From contig DFBC01000069.1 of assembly GCA_002367235.1 (NCBI GenBank), positions 1 to 37,272 of the forward strand: a DNA stretch of 37,272 bases, given 5' to 3'. The DNA is from Cellvibrionales bacterium UBA3090 (GTDB taxonomy: Bacteria > Pseudomonadota > Gammaproteobacteria > Pseudomonadales > Porticoccaceae). The position numbers and the translations under genes are program-made. A model generated the notes under the pieces. That model made no database searches and had not been told where the DNA came from. It saw only the letters and a program-made list of their open reading frames with translations. Shown here piece by piece: positions 22,892-32,245 of this stretch (position 1 is the first letter of the stretch; each line of letters starts with the position of its first letter).

Positions 22892-23992
22892 ATGTCTGTG
22901 CCAGATTCAAACAACCCCGATAATGATGCCCCTGAGTTGGGTAATGAGCCGTCTGGAAAGCGAAAATTTTTACAGCGGTTTCGTCGTCAGAAGCCAGCTG
23001 AGGCATCGATTGACGCCGATGTTCAAGCTGCATCTACCCCGGAGAACGAAACAGGGGTTGAGCATGATAACAAACAACCCAAAGAAACATTGCGAGCAAA
23101 GTTCCGTCGGGCACTGTCAAAAACAGGTCGTAGCTTTGGCAATTTGTTTCTCGGTGAACGCGAGATTGATGACGAGCTTTTGGAAGAGCTGGAAACCTTA
23201 CTGCTATTAGCTGATGTGGGTATTGAGTCCACCGTAGAAATTATTGAAGAGTTATCGGATAGGGTGCAGCGGCGGGAGCTTGCCGATAGCCGTGCCTTAT
23301 TTGTGGCGCTGCAAAATACCATGGTGAAGAAACTCAAACCTTGTGAAAAGCCGTTGGTTGTCGATCAACAGAAAGCACCCTTTGTGTTACTGGTGGTCGG
23401 TGTTAATGGGGTTGGTAAGACAACGACCATTGGCAAGCTGGCCAAGTATTACCAAAATCAGGGCAAGTCAGTGATGTTGGCGGCTGGGGACACGTTCCGG
23501 GCCGCTGCTGTCGAGCAGTTACAAACCTGGGGTGAACGCAACAATGTTCCAGTCGTTGCCCAGCACACGGGTGCCGACAGTGCTTCGGTCATTTATGATG
23601 CAATCGAATCTGCCAAGTCTCGCAATGTAGATGTTCTTATTGCCGATACTGCTGGAAGGCTACACACCAAAAGCAACTTGATGGAAGAGCTGAAAAAAGT
23701 GAAACGGGTGATGGCCAAGCTGGATGAAACCGCGCCACATGAAGTGATGCTTGTGTTGGATGCGGGCACCGGACAAAATGCACTGAATCAGATGAAAGAA
23801 TTTAACGATACCGTCGATGTCACCGGTGTGGCGCTTACCAAGCTGGATGGCACAGCAAAAGGCGGCATTATTTTCTCACTTTGTAAACAGTTCGGTAAGC
23901 CAGTTCGTTTTGTGGGGTTGGGTGAAGGGATCAATGATCTCCAGCCTTTTTTGGCCACTGAGTATGTCCACGCCCTGTTTGATAGAGGTTAG
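22892..23992 (+). CDS. ftsY: Signal recognition particle receptor FtsY
   Basis: FtsY brings ribosome-nascent chain-SRP complexes to the SecYEG translocon. The 366-residue protein has a short, charged A domain (about 1-65), then the helical N domain and the GTPase G domain with GVNGVGKTTT (from residue 170), DTAGRLHTKSNLMEEL and TKLDGTAKGG. It heads the ftsY-ftsE-ftsX-rpoH series. The A domain is shorter than in E. coli. Confidence 0.97.
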   Translation: MSVPDSNNPDNDAPELGNEPSGKRKFLQRFRRQKPAEASIDADVQAASTPENETGVEHDNKQPKETLRAKFRRALSKTGRSFGNLFLGEREIDDELLEELETLLLLADVGIESTVEIIEELSDRVQRRELADSRALFVALQNTMVKKLKPCEKPLVVDQQKAPFVLLVVGVNGVGKTTTIGKLAKYYQNQGKSVMLAAGDTFRAAAVEQLQTWGERNNVPVVAQHTGADSASVIYDAIESAKSRNVDVLIADTAGRLHTKSNLMEELKKVKRVMAKLDETAPHEVMLVLDAGTGQNALNQMKEFNDTVDVTGVALTKLDGTAKGGIIFSLCKQFGKPVRFVGLGEGINDLQPFLATEYVHALFDRG

Positions 23993-24020
23993 CGGGATAC
24001 CTATTAATTAGTTCATCGAT

Positions 24021-24698
24021 ATGATCCGATTTGATCAAGTCAGCAAGCGATATTCTACGGGTCAAGAGGCGCTAAGTGGCCTCAGCTTGGAGTTAACTGC
24101 GGGTGAAATGACCTTTTTGACGGGGCATTCTGGCGCGGGTAAGAGTACTCTGCTTAAGTTGATTATGTTGATGGAGAGGCCAACCCATGGTCAATTACTC
24201 GTCAACGGTAAAAACCTCAATCGCCTTCACCATAGTCAAATCCCCTACTACCGTCGCAATGTGGGCGTTGTGTTTCAGAACCACCAATTACTGTTTGATC
24301 GCAGTGTCTTTGATAATGTGGCTTTGCCATTACTGGTTTCCGGCTATCAGTCTCGCGAGGTGGGAAGAAGGGTGAGGGCCGCTTTAGATAAAGTGGGCTT
24401 GCTGGATAAAGAAAAGTTAAATCCAATAGCACTTTCTGGTGGAGAGCAGCAGCGGTTGGGTATAGCCAGAGCAGTGGTACACAAGCCGCGCATCCTGCTG
24501 GCCGATGAGCCAACGGGTAACCTTGATCCCAAGCTCTCTGCAGAAATTATGGATCTATTTCGTCAATTTTGTGAGGTCGGTGTCACTGTGTTGATCGCTA
24601 CACATGATGTGGAGTTGATATCCCGTATGGGATTGCGCCTATTGGAGCTGGAGCAGGGAAGGCTAATACACGATAGGGCGCCGGTCTATGCAGCGTAA
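24021..24698 (+). CDS. ftsE: Cell division ATP-binding protein FtsE
   Basis: FtsE is the ATPase of the FtsEX complex, which controls peptidoglycan hydrolases at the septum. The 225-residue ABC protein has Walker A GHSGAGKST (about 35-43), signature LSGGEQQRLGIARAV and Walker B ILLADEPTGNLD. It begins 28 bases after ftsY and overlaps ftsX by 11 bases. No strong ribosome binding site is seen, so coupling with ftsY is likely. Confidence 0.97.
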   Translation: MIRFDQVSKRYSTGQEALSGLSLELTAGEMTFLTGHSGAGKSTLLKLIMLMERPTHGQLLVNGKNLNRLHHSQIPYYRRNVGVVFQNHQLLFDRSVFDNVALPLLVSGYQSREVGRRVRAALDKVGLLDKEKLNPIALSGGEQQRLGIARAVVHKPRILLADEPTGNLDPKLSAEIMDLFRQFCEVGVTVLIATHDVELISRMGLRLLELEQGRLIHDRAPVYAA

Positions 24699-25716
24699 TC
24701 GGCGCATACAGCCCTCGCGTATCGGGAAGCCTCGGGATAACAAACCCAGAGAGCAGCGTCGAGGCGCTACAGATAGTCGTGCGGACTATCTTGATAAGCT
24801 GAAAAGCTATATTCAAAATCACCGTCAAATTTTCTTCAATACGTTTCGACGTTTGGCAGCGGAACCCGTCCAGACGTTAATGACTTCATTGGTGGTGGCC
24901 ATCGCTCTTGGATTACCTGCCGCTCTCTATGTGGGGGTGGTGAATCTGCAGCAGCTAGGCAGTCGGGTGGAGACCACCTCTCAATTGACCGTGTTTTTGA
25001 AGAATGATGCTGTTGAGTCAGCGATCGCCCAATTACAAGAACAGTTAACCTCAGATCCAGATATTGCCTCTGTTAGATATATTTCCCGGCAACAGGCACT
25101 GGATGAGTTTCAGGCGTTGTCTGGCTTTGGCGATGTACTGGAAATGCTGGATGAAAATCCATTGCCGGCAGTATTAATTGTTCAGCCCGATGATCGTTTT
25201 CACGCTGATCTGGTGGCCAGCGAGGGATTGGTGGGGCGCCTGAAAGCGTTGCCTCTGGTTGATGATGTTCGATTGGACATGAAGTGGATGCAGCGTCTAC
25301 AGGGTATGTTGCAAGTGGGTCAGCGATTGGCCTTCTCGTTAGGTATTGCATTGGCCTTTGGGGTATTGCTTATCATTGGCAACACGATTCGCCTGGCCAT
25401 TGAAAATCGCCGCGACGAAATTGTAGTGGTTAAGCTCGTGGGTGGCACGAATGCCTATGTACGAAGACCATTCCTCTATACGGGTATTTGGTATGGTGCC
25501 ATAGGCGGAGGCATTGCGTGGCTGCTTGTGGCCGTGGGATTGCTGTGGATCTCTGGCCCGATCGGACGTCTGGCCGAGCTCTATCAGAGTATCTTTAAGC
25601 TTCAGGGGTTGGGTTTTTCTGGTTTGATCGCTATGTTGTTTCTTGGTGCCGTGTTGGGTTTGATGGGGGCGTGGTTAGCCGTTGCAAAGCACCTTGCCAG
25701 CATTGAGCCTAGGTAG
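24688..25716 (+). CDS. ftsX: Cell division protein FtsX
   Basis: FtsX is the membrane partner of FtsE. The 342-residue protein has a basic cytoplasmic tail of about 60 residues, a first membrane helix (about 65-88), a periplasmic domain with the SQLTVFLKNDA and VRYISRQQALDEF segments, then three more membrane helices from about 215 to the end. Its start lies inside the ftsE 3' end, which indicates translational coupling. Confidence 0.96.
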   Translation: MQRNRRIQPSRIGKPRDNKPREQRRGATDSRADYLDKLKSYIQNHRQIFFNTFRRLAAEPVQTLMTSLVVAIALGLPAALYVGVVNLQQLGSRVETTSQLTVFLKNDAVESAIAQLQEQLTSDPDIASVRYISRQQALDEFQALSGFGDVLEMLDENPLPAVLIVQPDDRFHADLVASEGLVGRLKALPLVDDVRLDMKWMQRLQGMLQVGQRLAFSLGIALAFGVLLIIGNTIRLAIENRRDEIVVVKLVGGTNAYVRRPFLYTGIWYGAIGGGIAWLLVAVGLLWISGPIGRLAELYQSIFKLQGLGFSGLIAMLFLGAVLGLMGAWLAVAKHLASIEPR

Positions 25717-25763
25717 TATTTTTTTGATCTAAAACAACTGGTTGGCGCAACTTTTGAGGGGTA

Positions 25764-25791
25764 TGGAAATCTAAGATCAAACTGGTACACT
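25764..25791 (+). promoter_or_regulatory. Possible promoter of rpoH
   Basis: TGGAAA (25764-25769) and TACACT (25786-25791) are 16 bases apart and would start transcription about 20 bases before the rpoH ATG. Both boxes match the consensus only partly. Additional upstream promoters within ftsX are possible. Confidence 0.3.
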
Positions 25792-25818
25792 ATGGCCCCT
25801 TAATTCAATGAGGTTGAT

Positions 25819-26673
25819 ATGAGTAGAAATCTGCAAACTGTAGAATGGATGTCGCCGGGTGCAAACCTTGCCGCGTATATACAGGGTGTAAATACTGTTT
25901 CAGTTTTATCTGCAGAGCAGGAACGTGCTCTTGCGGAGGATCTCTATTATCGCGAAGACCTTGATGCTGCACGCAGACTGGTACTTTCGCACCTTCGTTT
26001 TGTTGTCCATATTGCTCGTTCTTACAATGGTTATGGCTTGCCTTTGGGCGACCTTATTCAGGAAGGCAATGTTGGCCTGATGAAGGCTGTTAAACGCTTT
26101 AATCCAGAAAAAGGCGTTCGATTGGTCTCATTTGCAGTACATTGGGTCAAGGCAGAAATTCATGAATATGTTCTGCGTAACTGGCGAATTGTCAAAGTTG
26201 CCACAACCAAGGCGCAGCGGAAATTATTCTTCAACCTGCGTGGCGCTAAAAAGCGTTTAGCTTGGTTGACGAATGAAGAAGCTCAGGCGATCGCGGATGA
26301 TCTGGGTGTTGAGATCAAACAGGTTCGTGAAATGGAGCAACGTTTATCCGCTCGGGATTCTGCTTTTGATGCGCCGACTGACGACGATGACGATAGTGCT
26401 TATCAAGCTCCGGCTTTCTTCTTGGAGGATAAAAGCGCTGATCCGGCATTGCAGCTAGAGCATGCAGATAGTGAGCAGGACAGCTCTGTTCGTATGGCTA
26501 GGGCATTGGAAGAGTTAGACGATCGAAGTCGTGACATTATTCATAGCCGTTGGTTGGAAGAGAAAAAATCTACTCTTCATGATCTGGCAGATAAATATGG
26601 TGTGTCCGCTGAACGAATTCGCCAATTAGAACAGAATGCGATGAAGAAAGTGCGGGCGATCATGGAAGCCTAA
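25819..26673 (+). CDS. rpoH: Heat shock sigma factor RpoH (sigma-32)
   Basis: RpoH directs RNA polymerase to chaperone and protease genes. The 284-residue protein has region 2 (DLIQEGNVGLMKAVKRF, about 75-91), the RpoH box QRKLFFNLR near residue 133 that distinguishes it from other sigma-70 proteins, and region 4 with a helix-turn-helix (about 245-275, DLADKYGVSAERIRQLE). Position after ftsX is conserved. An acidic insertion (DDDDD, about 190-195) is present in the linker. Confidence 0.97.
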   Translation: MSRNLQTVEWMSPGANLAAYIQGVNTVSVLSAEQERALAEDLYYREDLDAARRLVLSHLRFVVHIARSYNGYGLPLGDLIQEGNVGLMKAVKRFNPEKGVRLVSFAVHWVKAEIHEYVLRNWRIVKVATTKAQRKLFFNLRGAKKRLAWLTNEEAQAIADDLGVEIKQVREMEQRLSARDSAFDAPTDDDDDSAYQAPAFFLEDKSADPALQLEHADSEQDSSVRMARALEELDDRSRDIIHSRWLEEKKSTLHDLADKYGVSAERIRQLEQNAMKKVRAIMEA

Positions 26674-26700
26674 GGGTCGGATAATTAAATAATTTAGTAT

Positions 26701-26729
26701 AAAAAAGCCGCGAAACTCGCGGCTTTTTT
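26701..26729 (+). terminator. Rho-independent terminator of rpoH
   Basis: GCCGCGA (26707-26713) pairs with TCGCGGC (26717-26723) around a 3-base loop, with six T after and six A before. It lies 27 bases past the rpoH stop and is symmetrical enough to work in both directions. Confidence 0.93.
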
Positions 26730-26818
26730 ATTGACCCACAGCTTTTCATATTAAACAGTATCGTTCTATTGAATTGCTACTGGCTAAGTTCCAGTGGAGA
26801 TACCGGCAGGAGCTTTCG

Positions 26819-27211
26819 ATGAAGGCGTTAGCAGTAATTAGTGCGATATCAGGGTTTGTCGCGGTTGCTTTGGGTGCGTTTGGCGCCCATGGTTTGCGGG
26901 GAATCGTTGAGCCAGAGTTATTGGTGGTCTGGCAAACAGCAGTGCAGTATCAGATGTTTCACGCCTTGGCGCTGCTCGCTATTGTAGTGGCGGGTGTTCG
27001 CCAAACCTCTTTTTTGTTGGTGGTCTCGGGCTGGCTATTTGCAACGGGCACATTGGTTTTTTCCGGAAGCCTCTATGGGTTGGTGATAACAGGCAATAAG
27101 TCTCTGGGAATGGTGACGCCTTTTGGCGGGGTATTGTTTCTGATCGGGTGGATCGTGTTGCTGTTTGCGTTGATAAAAGTAGTCGCCGAGCAAAAAGCAG
27201 TAGGAGAATAA
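26819..27211 (+). CDS. DUF423 (YgdD-like) membrane protein
   Basis: The 130-residue protein has four predicted membrane helices and the family signature FGAHGLRG near the start (GAFGAHGL) plus the QYQMFHALALL segment. DUF423 proteins are inner-membrane proteins of unknown function. ATG 26819 has AGGAG 6 bases upstream; a 15-codon longer reading is not supported. The trmB ribosome binding site lies inside its last codons, so the two are probably co-transcribed. Confidence 0.9.
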   Translation: MKALAVISAISGFVAVALGAFGAHGLRGIVEPELLVVWQTAVQYQMFHALALLAIVVAGVRQTSFLLVVSGWLFATGTLVFSGSLYGLVITGNKSLGMVTPFGGVLFLIGWIVLLFALIKVVAEQKAVGE

Positions 27212-27212
27212 A

Positions 27213-27908
27213 TTGGACATCGGGCCAGAATATAAAAAGAAGTCTATTCGAAGCTATGTGGTGCGCGCTGGGCGGATGACCGAGGGGCAAAAAGCCGCAT
27301 TTGACAAATACTGGTCAGACTATGGTCTGAGTTTGCATGATGGAAGAATTGATCTTAATGCAACCTTTGGCCGGGGCGGCCCACGAGTATTGGAAATTGG
27401 CTTTGGTATGGGGGGCTCGTTGTTAGAGATGGTGCAGGCCGAGCCAGAGAAGAATTTTATTGGTATCGAGGTGCACCCACCGGGGGTGGGCCGGTTAATC
27501 AATGGTGCTGGCACGCTAGGGCTAGCTAACCTTAAGGTTTATCTGGCGGATGCCATTGATGTACTCGAGGACTGTATTCCAGACGACAGTATTGATCGTT
27601 TACAGGTGTATTTTCCCGACCCTTGGCACAAAAAAAAGCACAATAAGCGTCGTTTAATCCAATCGCCATTTGTGCAAAGAATTCGCTCAAAGCTTAAACC
27701 GGGCGGGGTGTTTCATTTGGCCACCGATTGGGAGCCCTATGCAGAATCTATGCTGGAAGTGATGGAAGCGGCTGAAGGCTTTAAGAATATGGCTGGACCT
27801 GGGCTGTATTCACCACGCCCAGATTATCGGCCTGTGACAAAATTTGAGCAACGTGGAGAGCGATTGGGGCACGGCGTGTGGGATTTACTCTATCAGAAAA
27901 TTGATTAA
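27213..27908 (+). CDS. trmB: tRNA (guanine-N7-)-methyltransferase
   Basis: TrmB makes m7G at position 46 of tRNAs. The 231-residue protein has the SAM site VLEIGFGMGGSLLEM (about 49-63), GIEVHPPGVG and the hallmark YFPDPWHKKKHNKRR, followed by the C-terminal TKFEQRGERLGH. It starts with TTG at 27213, supported by AGGAG at 27202-27206, 6 bases before. Confidence 0.97.
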   Translation: MDIGPEYKKKSIRSYVVRAGRMTEGQKAAFDKYWSDYGLSLHDGRIDLNATFGRGGPRVLEIGFGMGGSLLEMVQAEPEKNFIGIEVHPPGVGRLINGAGTLGLANLKVYLADAIDVLEDCIPDDSIDRLQVYFPDPWHKKKHNKRRLIQSPFVQRIRSKLKPGGVFHLATDWEPYAESMLEVMEAAEGFKNMAGPGLYSPRPDYRPVTKFEQRGERLGHGVWDLLYQKID

Positions 27909-27939
27909 TAAAGCGTCGAATGCATAAGTCTGTGGTTTG

Positions 27940-28779
27940 TTAGTTTACGACGAGCAAATTACAGTGTGTTTTAAGCAAGATTTTTTCTGCGGTATTTCCC
28001 AGCAGTTTTCCGGTAATTCCCTTTCTTGCCAGTGTGCCGATGACGAGCATGTCTGCATCACGGGCCTTTAGCTGCTCGGTGATAATCAGCTGAGGGTTGC
28101 CTAGCTGAATATGAACCTGTTCTGGTGTTACGCCATAGTGCTCAGCGGTTAGGGTTCGTTCGGCCTCGATATCGCTCAGATATTCAAACCCTAGGTGGCT
28201 GGCAATGGATTCTTTTTCATCTATAGCGCAGACTAAGAGGAGCTTATTGCCCGTTTCCTCTGCTAGATTCTGGGCCGCGGCGACGACCTCAAAATTGAGC
28301 GCCCTATGTGCATCGTCGTCACTATATATGTCCAGAGCGGCTAGAATTACGCCTTTCGATTTACGGGTTGAGGTGCGTGCGATAAGAACCGGGCAGGGAG
28401 AAAACCTTAAAAGCATTCGTTGTCCTGCACTGCCGTTGCTGCCGCTTTGGATGATTAGATTGGCGCCGATTTGGTCTGCGTGATGGCAGGCAGCAAGGGG
28501 CCAATCACTATTCCAATCGGTTGCAACAGAAGTCTTAGTGCCTTGTGTAATGGTTGACGATAATTGTGAAGATATCCATGCTCTTTGTTTTTCAAGTGCA
28601 GAGTGTTTGGCCTCCTGGCGAGAGGAATAGTGGTTGATTTCCTTATTGGATAAGTAGATGCAGCTATAAGCGGTAATAGCTGCGTTAGTTTCTTTTGCTA
28701 TTGAGGCAGCCATCCTTAGTGCCGTCTGGTTAGGTGAAAAAGGCTTCATGAGTACGAGATATTTTAGGTGGCCAGTCAC
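27940..28779 (-). CDS. Tandem universal stress protein (two UspA domains)
   Basis: The 279-residue protein holds two Usp domains (about 5-135 and 140-279). The second ends with a GTLARKGITGKLLGNTAEKIL stretch that resembles the ATP-binding G-X2-G-X9-G(S/T) motif. Such proteins accumulate under stress. GTG 28779 is preferred because GGAGGG (28789-28794) lies 9 bases before it; an ATG at 28815 gives 12 more residues but has no ribosome binding site. It is divergent from elbB. Confidence 0.88.
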   Translation of the reverse strand: MTGHLKYLVLMKPFSPNQTALRMAASIAKETNAAITAYSCIYLSNKEINHYSSRQEAKHSALEKQRAWISSQLSSTITQGTKTSVATDWNSDWPLAACHHADQIGANLIIQSGSNGSAGQRMLLRFSPCPVLIARTSTRKSKGVILAALDIYSDDDAHRALNFEVVAAAQNLAEETGNKLLLVCAIDEKESIASHLGFEYLSDIEAERTLTAEHYGVTPEQVHIQLGNPQLIITEQLKARDADMLVIGTLARKGITGKLLGNTAEKILLKTHCNLLVVN

Positions 28780-28897
28780 GGGTATCGTCCCTCCGATAGC
28801 CATAGGAAAATCCATGGCAGCTTAATATAATCAGAACCTTGTCTTAACCATAGAACATTTCCAAGTAACAAAATTGATGCAAAGCGAGGAGGCAATA

Positions 28898-29554
28898 ATG
28901 AGCAAGCGAGTAGCTGTAATTCTTTCTGGCTGTGGTGTTTACGATGGATCAGAAATCTATGAATCAGTCATCACCTTGTTGCAATTAGACCGGGCTGGTG
29001 CTGAGGTGCAGTGTTTTGCACCTAACATCGAGCAAATGCACGTCGTTAACCACGCAACTGGTGAAGTCGATGAGGGCGAGCGTCGAAATGTGTTAGTGGA
29101 GGCTGCTAGGTTGGCCCGGGGGAATATCAAGGCGTTAGCCGATGCCAGAGCAGAGGACTTTGATGCCGTCATTCTACCGGGTGGGTTTGGCGCGGCAAAA
29201 AATCTTTGTGATTTCGCTACTAAAGGTGCAGAGCTCACAGTGAATGACGATTTAACCCGCTTTATTCAGGCTATGCATAAGGCAGCTAAACCAGTGGGAC
29301 TTATGTGTATTGCGCCAGCAATGGTGGGTAAATTATTTGGTGACGGCGTGCATTTTACCATTGGTAATGATCTGGAGACGGCTTCAGCCATCGAAGCAAC
29401 CGGTGCAGTACATGAACCTTGTCCGGTAAACAATATCTGTATCGATGGGGCTCATCATGTGGTGACAACCCCCGCTTATATGTTGGCTGGAACTATTAGC
29501 GAGGCAGCAAGCGGAATCGAAAAGTTGGTAGAGGCCGTATTGGCTCAAGCGTAA
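28898..29554 (+). CDS. elbB: Isoprenoid biosynthesis glyoxalase ElbB (DJ-1/PfpI family)
   Basis: The 218-residue protein has the class I glutamine amidotransferase-like fold with VILSGCGVYDGSEI at the start, LPGGFGAAKNL, and the nucleophile-elbow cysteine Cys137 in GLMCIAPAM. ElbB of E. coli was linked to isoprenoid synthesis and shows glyoxalase activity; the true role is unsettled. ATG 28898 has GAGGAGG 5 bases upstream. The next gene follows after 5 bases. Confidence 0.93.
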   Translation: MSKRVAVILSGCGVYDGSEIYESVITLLQLDRAGAEVQCFAPNIEQMHVVNHATGEVDEGERRNVLVEAARLARGNIKALADARAEDFDAVILPGGFGAAKNLCDFATKGAELTVNDDLTRFIQAMHKAAKPVGLMCIAPAMVGKLFGDGVHFTIGNDLETASAIEATGAVHEPCPVNNICIDGAHHVVTTPAYMLAGTISEAASGIEKLVEAVLAQA

Positions 29555-29559
29555 CGTCA

Positions 29560-30063
29560 ATGACCGATGATCTGGAAAACCCTTTTTGGCAATATTCGCT
29601 GGCTCATTATGCCAGACCAGAAGTGGCTGACTGCTGTCTCTACTATCAGGACCGCTTTGGCGCCAATATTAATCTGTTGTTGTTTTGTTGTTGGTTGGGT
29701 TCGCGTGGCGTCCGCCTGGAAGCGAGGGCGCTTGAACAGGCTAAGTTAACGATCGAAGACTGGGATAGCCGGGTTGTTCAGCAGCTTAGGGCGGTTAGAC
29801 GGTATATCAAATCCTCAGCAGCGTCGTTACAGGCCATCATTGGCAAGCTTCAGGCACTGGAACTGATGGCTGAACAGGTTGTCCAAGCAAACCTCTTCGA
29901 GTGGTGGCTTGAAAAGGGTGAACTACAAGCCACTAATGCTGGTACTGATATGGTGTCGCAGAGATTAAATCTTAACTTGTACCTAGCTATGTTAGGTTGT
30001 GAGCCAGCCAATAACGAATCACCTCTGCTGTGGCCAGTTGGACATTCACTGACCGCAGATTAA
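29560..30063 (+). CDS. TIGR02444 family protein
   Basis: The 167-residue, tryptophan-rich, mainly helical protein begins with NPFWQYSLAHYARPEVADCCLYYQD and has LLLFCCWLG, which identify the TIGR02444 (DUF2390) family. Members are proteobacterial with no established function. It starts 5 bases after elbB and is probably co-transcribed. A terminator is not seen before the FKBP gene. Confidence 0.82.
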   Translation: MTDDLENPFWQYSLAHYARPEVADCCLYYQDRFGANINLLLFCCWLGSRGVRLEARALEQAKLTIEDWDSRVVQQLRAVRRYIKSSAASLQAIIGKLQALELMAEQVVQANLFEWWLEKGELQATNAGTDMVSQRLNLNLYLAMLGCEPANNESPLLWPVGHSLTAD

Positions 30064-30125
30064 TTTTACGTTACTTTTGAGTTATCATGGCCGATTGAGC
30101 CATATCTCCAATAAAGGATAGCTAT

Positions 30126-30887
30126 ATGAAATTTAAATACTTGGTGCTTGCTTCTGCAATGGCAGCCACCCTGACAGCTTGCAATGAGAATGAGCAGGCC
30201 GAACTACCGCAGGTAGATGAGCAGCCGCAGCAGGAACAAGAAGCTGAGCTGGCTCTTGATACCCAGATCAAAAAGTTTAGTTATGTGGTTGGTGTTGATA
30301 TGGGTGGACAATTTCGTGCATCAGATATCGAAATTGATCGCGAGGCCTTTGCCATTGGTATGGCAGACTCTTTAGATGACAAGCGCCCTCGGATCGGAGC
30401 TGATGAGTTAGAGAGCGTTGTTCAGAACTTCCACGCTCAGCAACAAGCCAAAATTGAGCAGCATGAAGCAGCACAGCGAACTGCATCGGAAGTCAACATT
30501 CAGGAAGGGACTAAATTCCTGGCTGAAAATGCTACAAAAGAAGGCGTTAACACCACTGAAAGTGGCTTGCAATACAAGGTGCTTACAGCGGGAACCGGCA
30601 GTAGCCCCACTGCTGATAGTCGTGTCGAAGTAAATTATAGAGGTACTTTGATTGATGGCACTGAATTCGATGCCTCTAGTAAGCATGGTGGTTCAGTAGA
30701 GCTGAATGTGAGTGAAGTTATACCTGGTTGGACTGAAGCCCTACAGAAAATGAAAGAGGGTGCTAAGTGGGAATTGTACCTACCTTCTGAGCTAGCCTAT
30801 GGTCCGCAGGGAACGGGTGGTGTTATTGGGCCAAGTGCAACACTCGTGTTCGAAGTGGAGTTGCTCAAAGTTCTGGGCGGGGAATAA
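30126..30887 (+). CDS. FKBP-type peptidyl-prolyl isomerase lipoprotein (FkpA/Mip-like)
   Basis: The 253-residue protein has a lipoprotein signal with lipobox LTAC (Cys19) followed by Asn, which predicts outer-membrane sorting. A dimerisation helix region spans about 45-135, and the FKBP domain about 142-253 carries VNYRGTLIDGTEFDAS, VIPGWTEAL and PSELAYG. It helps fold envelope proteins. An AAAGGA precedes the ATG. It converges on rsd with a strong terminator between them, as in Pseudomonas. Confidence 0.94.
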   Translation: MKFKYLVLASAMAATLTACNENEQAELPQVDEQPQQEQEAELALDTQIKKFSYVVGVDMGGQFRASDIEIDREAFAIGMADSLDDKRPRIGADELESVVQNFHAQQQAKIEQHEAAQRTASEVNIQEGTKFLAENATKEGVNTTESGLQYKVLTAGTGSSPTADSRVEVNYRGTLIDGTEFDASSKHGGSVELNVSEVIPGWTEALQKMKEGAKWELYLPSELAYGPQGTGGVIGPSATLVFEVELLKVLGGE

Positions 30888-30915
30888 ATTCATCCCCGCT
30901 TTATAGAGAGTAATT

Positions 30916-30942
30916 AAAAAGGCCCCATAGGGGCCTTTTTTT
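30916..30942 (+). terminator. Rho-independent terminator after the FKBP gene
   Basis: GGCCCC (30921-30926) pairs with GGGGCC (30930-30935) around a 3-base loop; five flanking A pair with T, and seven T follow. It stands between the convergent FKBP and rsd genes and may serve both. Confidence 0.93.
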
Positions 30943-30986
30943 ACAACACTTCTTAATATAGATGGCTTTCTTTTCTAGAGGTTCAT

Positions 30987-31463
30987 TTAGGGAATGCTAA
31001 GAATTTGCTCACTGTGGGCAGTATGTAGTACATCAATCATTTGATCCTCTGCCGAAAACCGGGCTTCTAGAGATACCCCCAGTTGCGATAAATCAGTTGC
31101 TAGTGTTTTTAGGTCATCTGTTTCCAAGTATTTATCATTAAAGTCCAGAATAATCTCTGTCGTAGTATCAATGGCTTGAAAAAGTGCATCTGCAGCTTTC
31201 AGTCCGTTACTATCCTTCAACTCCTTGCATTCCTGAACAAGCTGATCGTAGATTTCAAAGTGCCCCGCAGACGTGTAGTCGACTAAAATTTCACAGAAAG
31301 TCTTTAGCTTTTCACGGTGCAAAGTGTTTTTGCTGTCGAAATCGTTGATTTTTCCGAGTGCGCAAAAATCAACGAGCACTTCTTGCCGTTCTTGTAACCA
31401 GCGATCAATCAGGGTGCTAACCCCTCCCCAGCGTTCTTGTGCAGACTTACAATTTTGAAGCAT
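30987..31463 (-). CDS. rsd: Regulator of sigma D (Rsd/AlgQ family)
   Basis: Rsd binds sigma-70 in stationary phase; Pseudomonas AlgQ controls alginate and siderophore genes. The 158-residue helical protein has the diagnostic ERWGGVSTLIDRWLQERQEVLVDFC near the start. It lies 74 bases downstream of lrgB on the same strand and converges on the FKBP gene. No clear ribosome binding site is visible. Confidence 0.93.
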   Translation of the reverse strand: MLQNCKSAQERWGGVSTLIDRWLQERQEVLVDFCALGKINDFDSKNTLHREKLKTFCEILVDYTSAGHFEIYDQLVQECKELKDSNGLKAADALFQAIDTTTEIILDFNDKYLETDDLKTLATDLSQLGVSLEARFSAEDQMIDVLHTAHSEQILSIP

Positions 31464-31537
31464 AAACGGCAGCTTTTTCGATAAATTTCATCAAGGATAT
31501 GCAAACCGTTGGGGTGTGACAAGGCTTTTCTAAGTCA

Positions 31538-32245
31538 TTATTTTAAAAAAGAAATAACGAGCCAAGGTAGGATTATAGCGGTAACTGCACCGGTTAAGCC
31601 TAAACCTAGACTGGCAAAGGCCCCGCATTTGCCGCTAATTTCAAAGGCGCGTGCTGTTCCGACCCCGTGTGCGCAAATGCCAAGGACAAAACCTTTGATG
31701 CGGTCATCGCGAATACCCATTCGATGAAATAGAACGGGGCCAAAAATTGCGCCTACTACCCCTGTAAATACAACGATACCGGCAGTCAGACTGGGCTGTC
31801 CTCCAATTTTTTCCGCAATGCCCAGTGCAATTGGCGTCGTGACTGATTTTGGGGTGACAGATATTAAGGTATCCATCGAGGCGCCTAGCAGCCAAGCGGT
31901 GATCAGAGCAATGATGACGGCAAAACTGGCGCCAAATAGCAGTGTTACCAGCAGCGGTTTCGCCAGACTGCGAATGTTGTGAAACTGTTGATGCAACGGG
32001 ATGGCCAACGCCACTGTCGCGGTGCCGAGCAAAAAGAAAAGCGGCTGGTTGGCTTCGCGGTATTGCTGGTAATTGATATCTGTGCAGAACAGAACCGTGG
32101 AGACTATCAGGGGTGCTGTGACCAAGGGGTGGGAAAGCGAGTGAATAATTGGTCGCGATTTACTACTGGAATAGAGCCAAAAGGCTACACTGAATGCGGC
32201 AAAGGTGAGAATAAGCAGCAGTGTTATATTGACGGCTTCTATCAT
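31538..32245 (-). CDS. lrgB: LrgB/CidB-family membrane protein
   Basis: The 235-residue protein has six to seven predicted membrane helices and the family core SVTPKSVTTPIALGIAEKIGG and GICAHGVGTARAFE. LrgB/CidB proteins pair with holin-like LrgA/CidA; recent work also links them to organic acid transport. Its ATG overlaps the lrgA stop by four bases (ATGA), showing coupling. Confidence 0.92.
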   Translation of the reverse strand: MIEAVNITLLLILTFAAFSVAFWLYSSSKSRPIIHSLSHPLVTAPLIVSTVLFCTDINYQQYREANQPLFFLLGTATVALAIPLHQQFHNIRSLAKPLLVTLLFGASFAVIIALITAWLLGASMDTLISVTPKSVTTPIALGIAEKIGGQPSLTAGIVVFTGVVGAIFGPVLFHRMGIRDDRIKGFVLGICAHGVGTARAFEISGKCGAFASLGLGLTGAVTAIILPWLVISFLK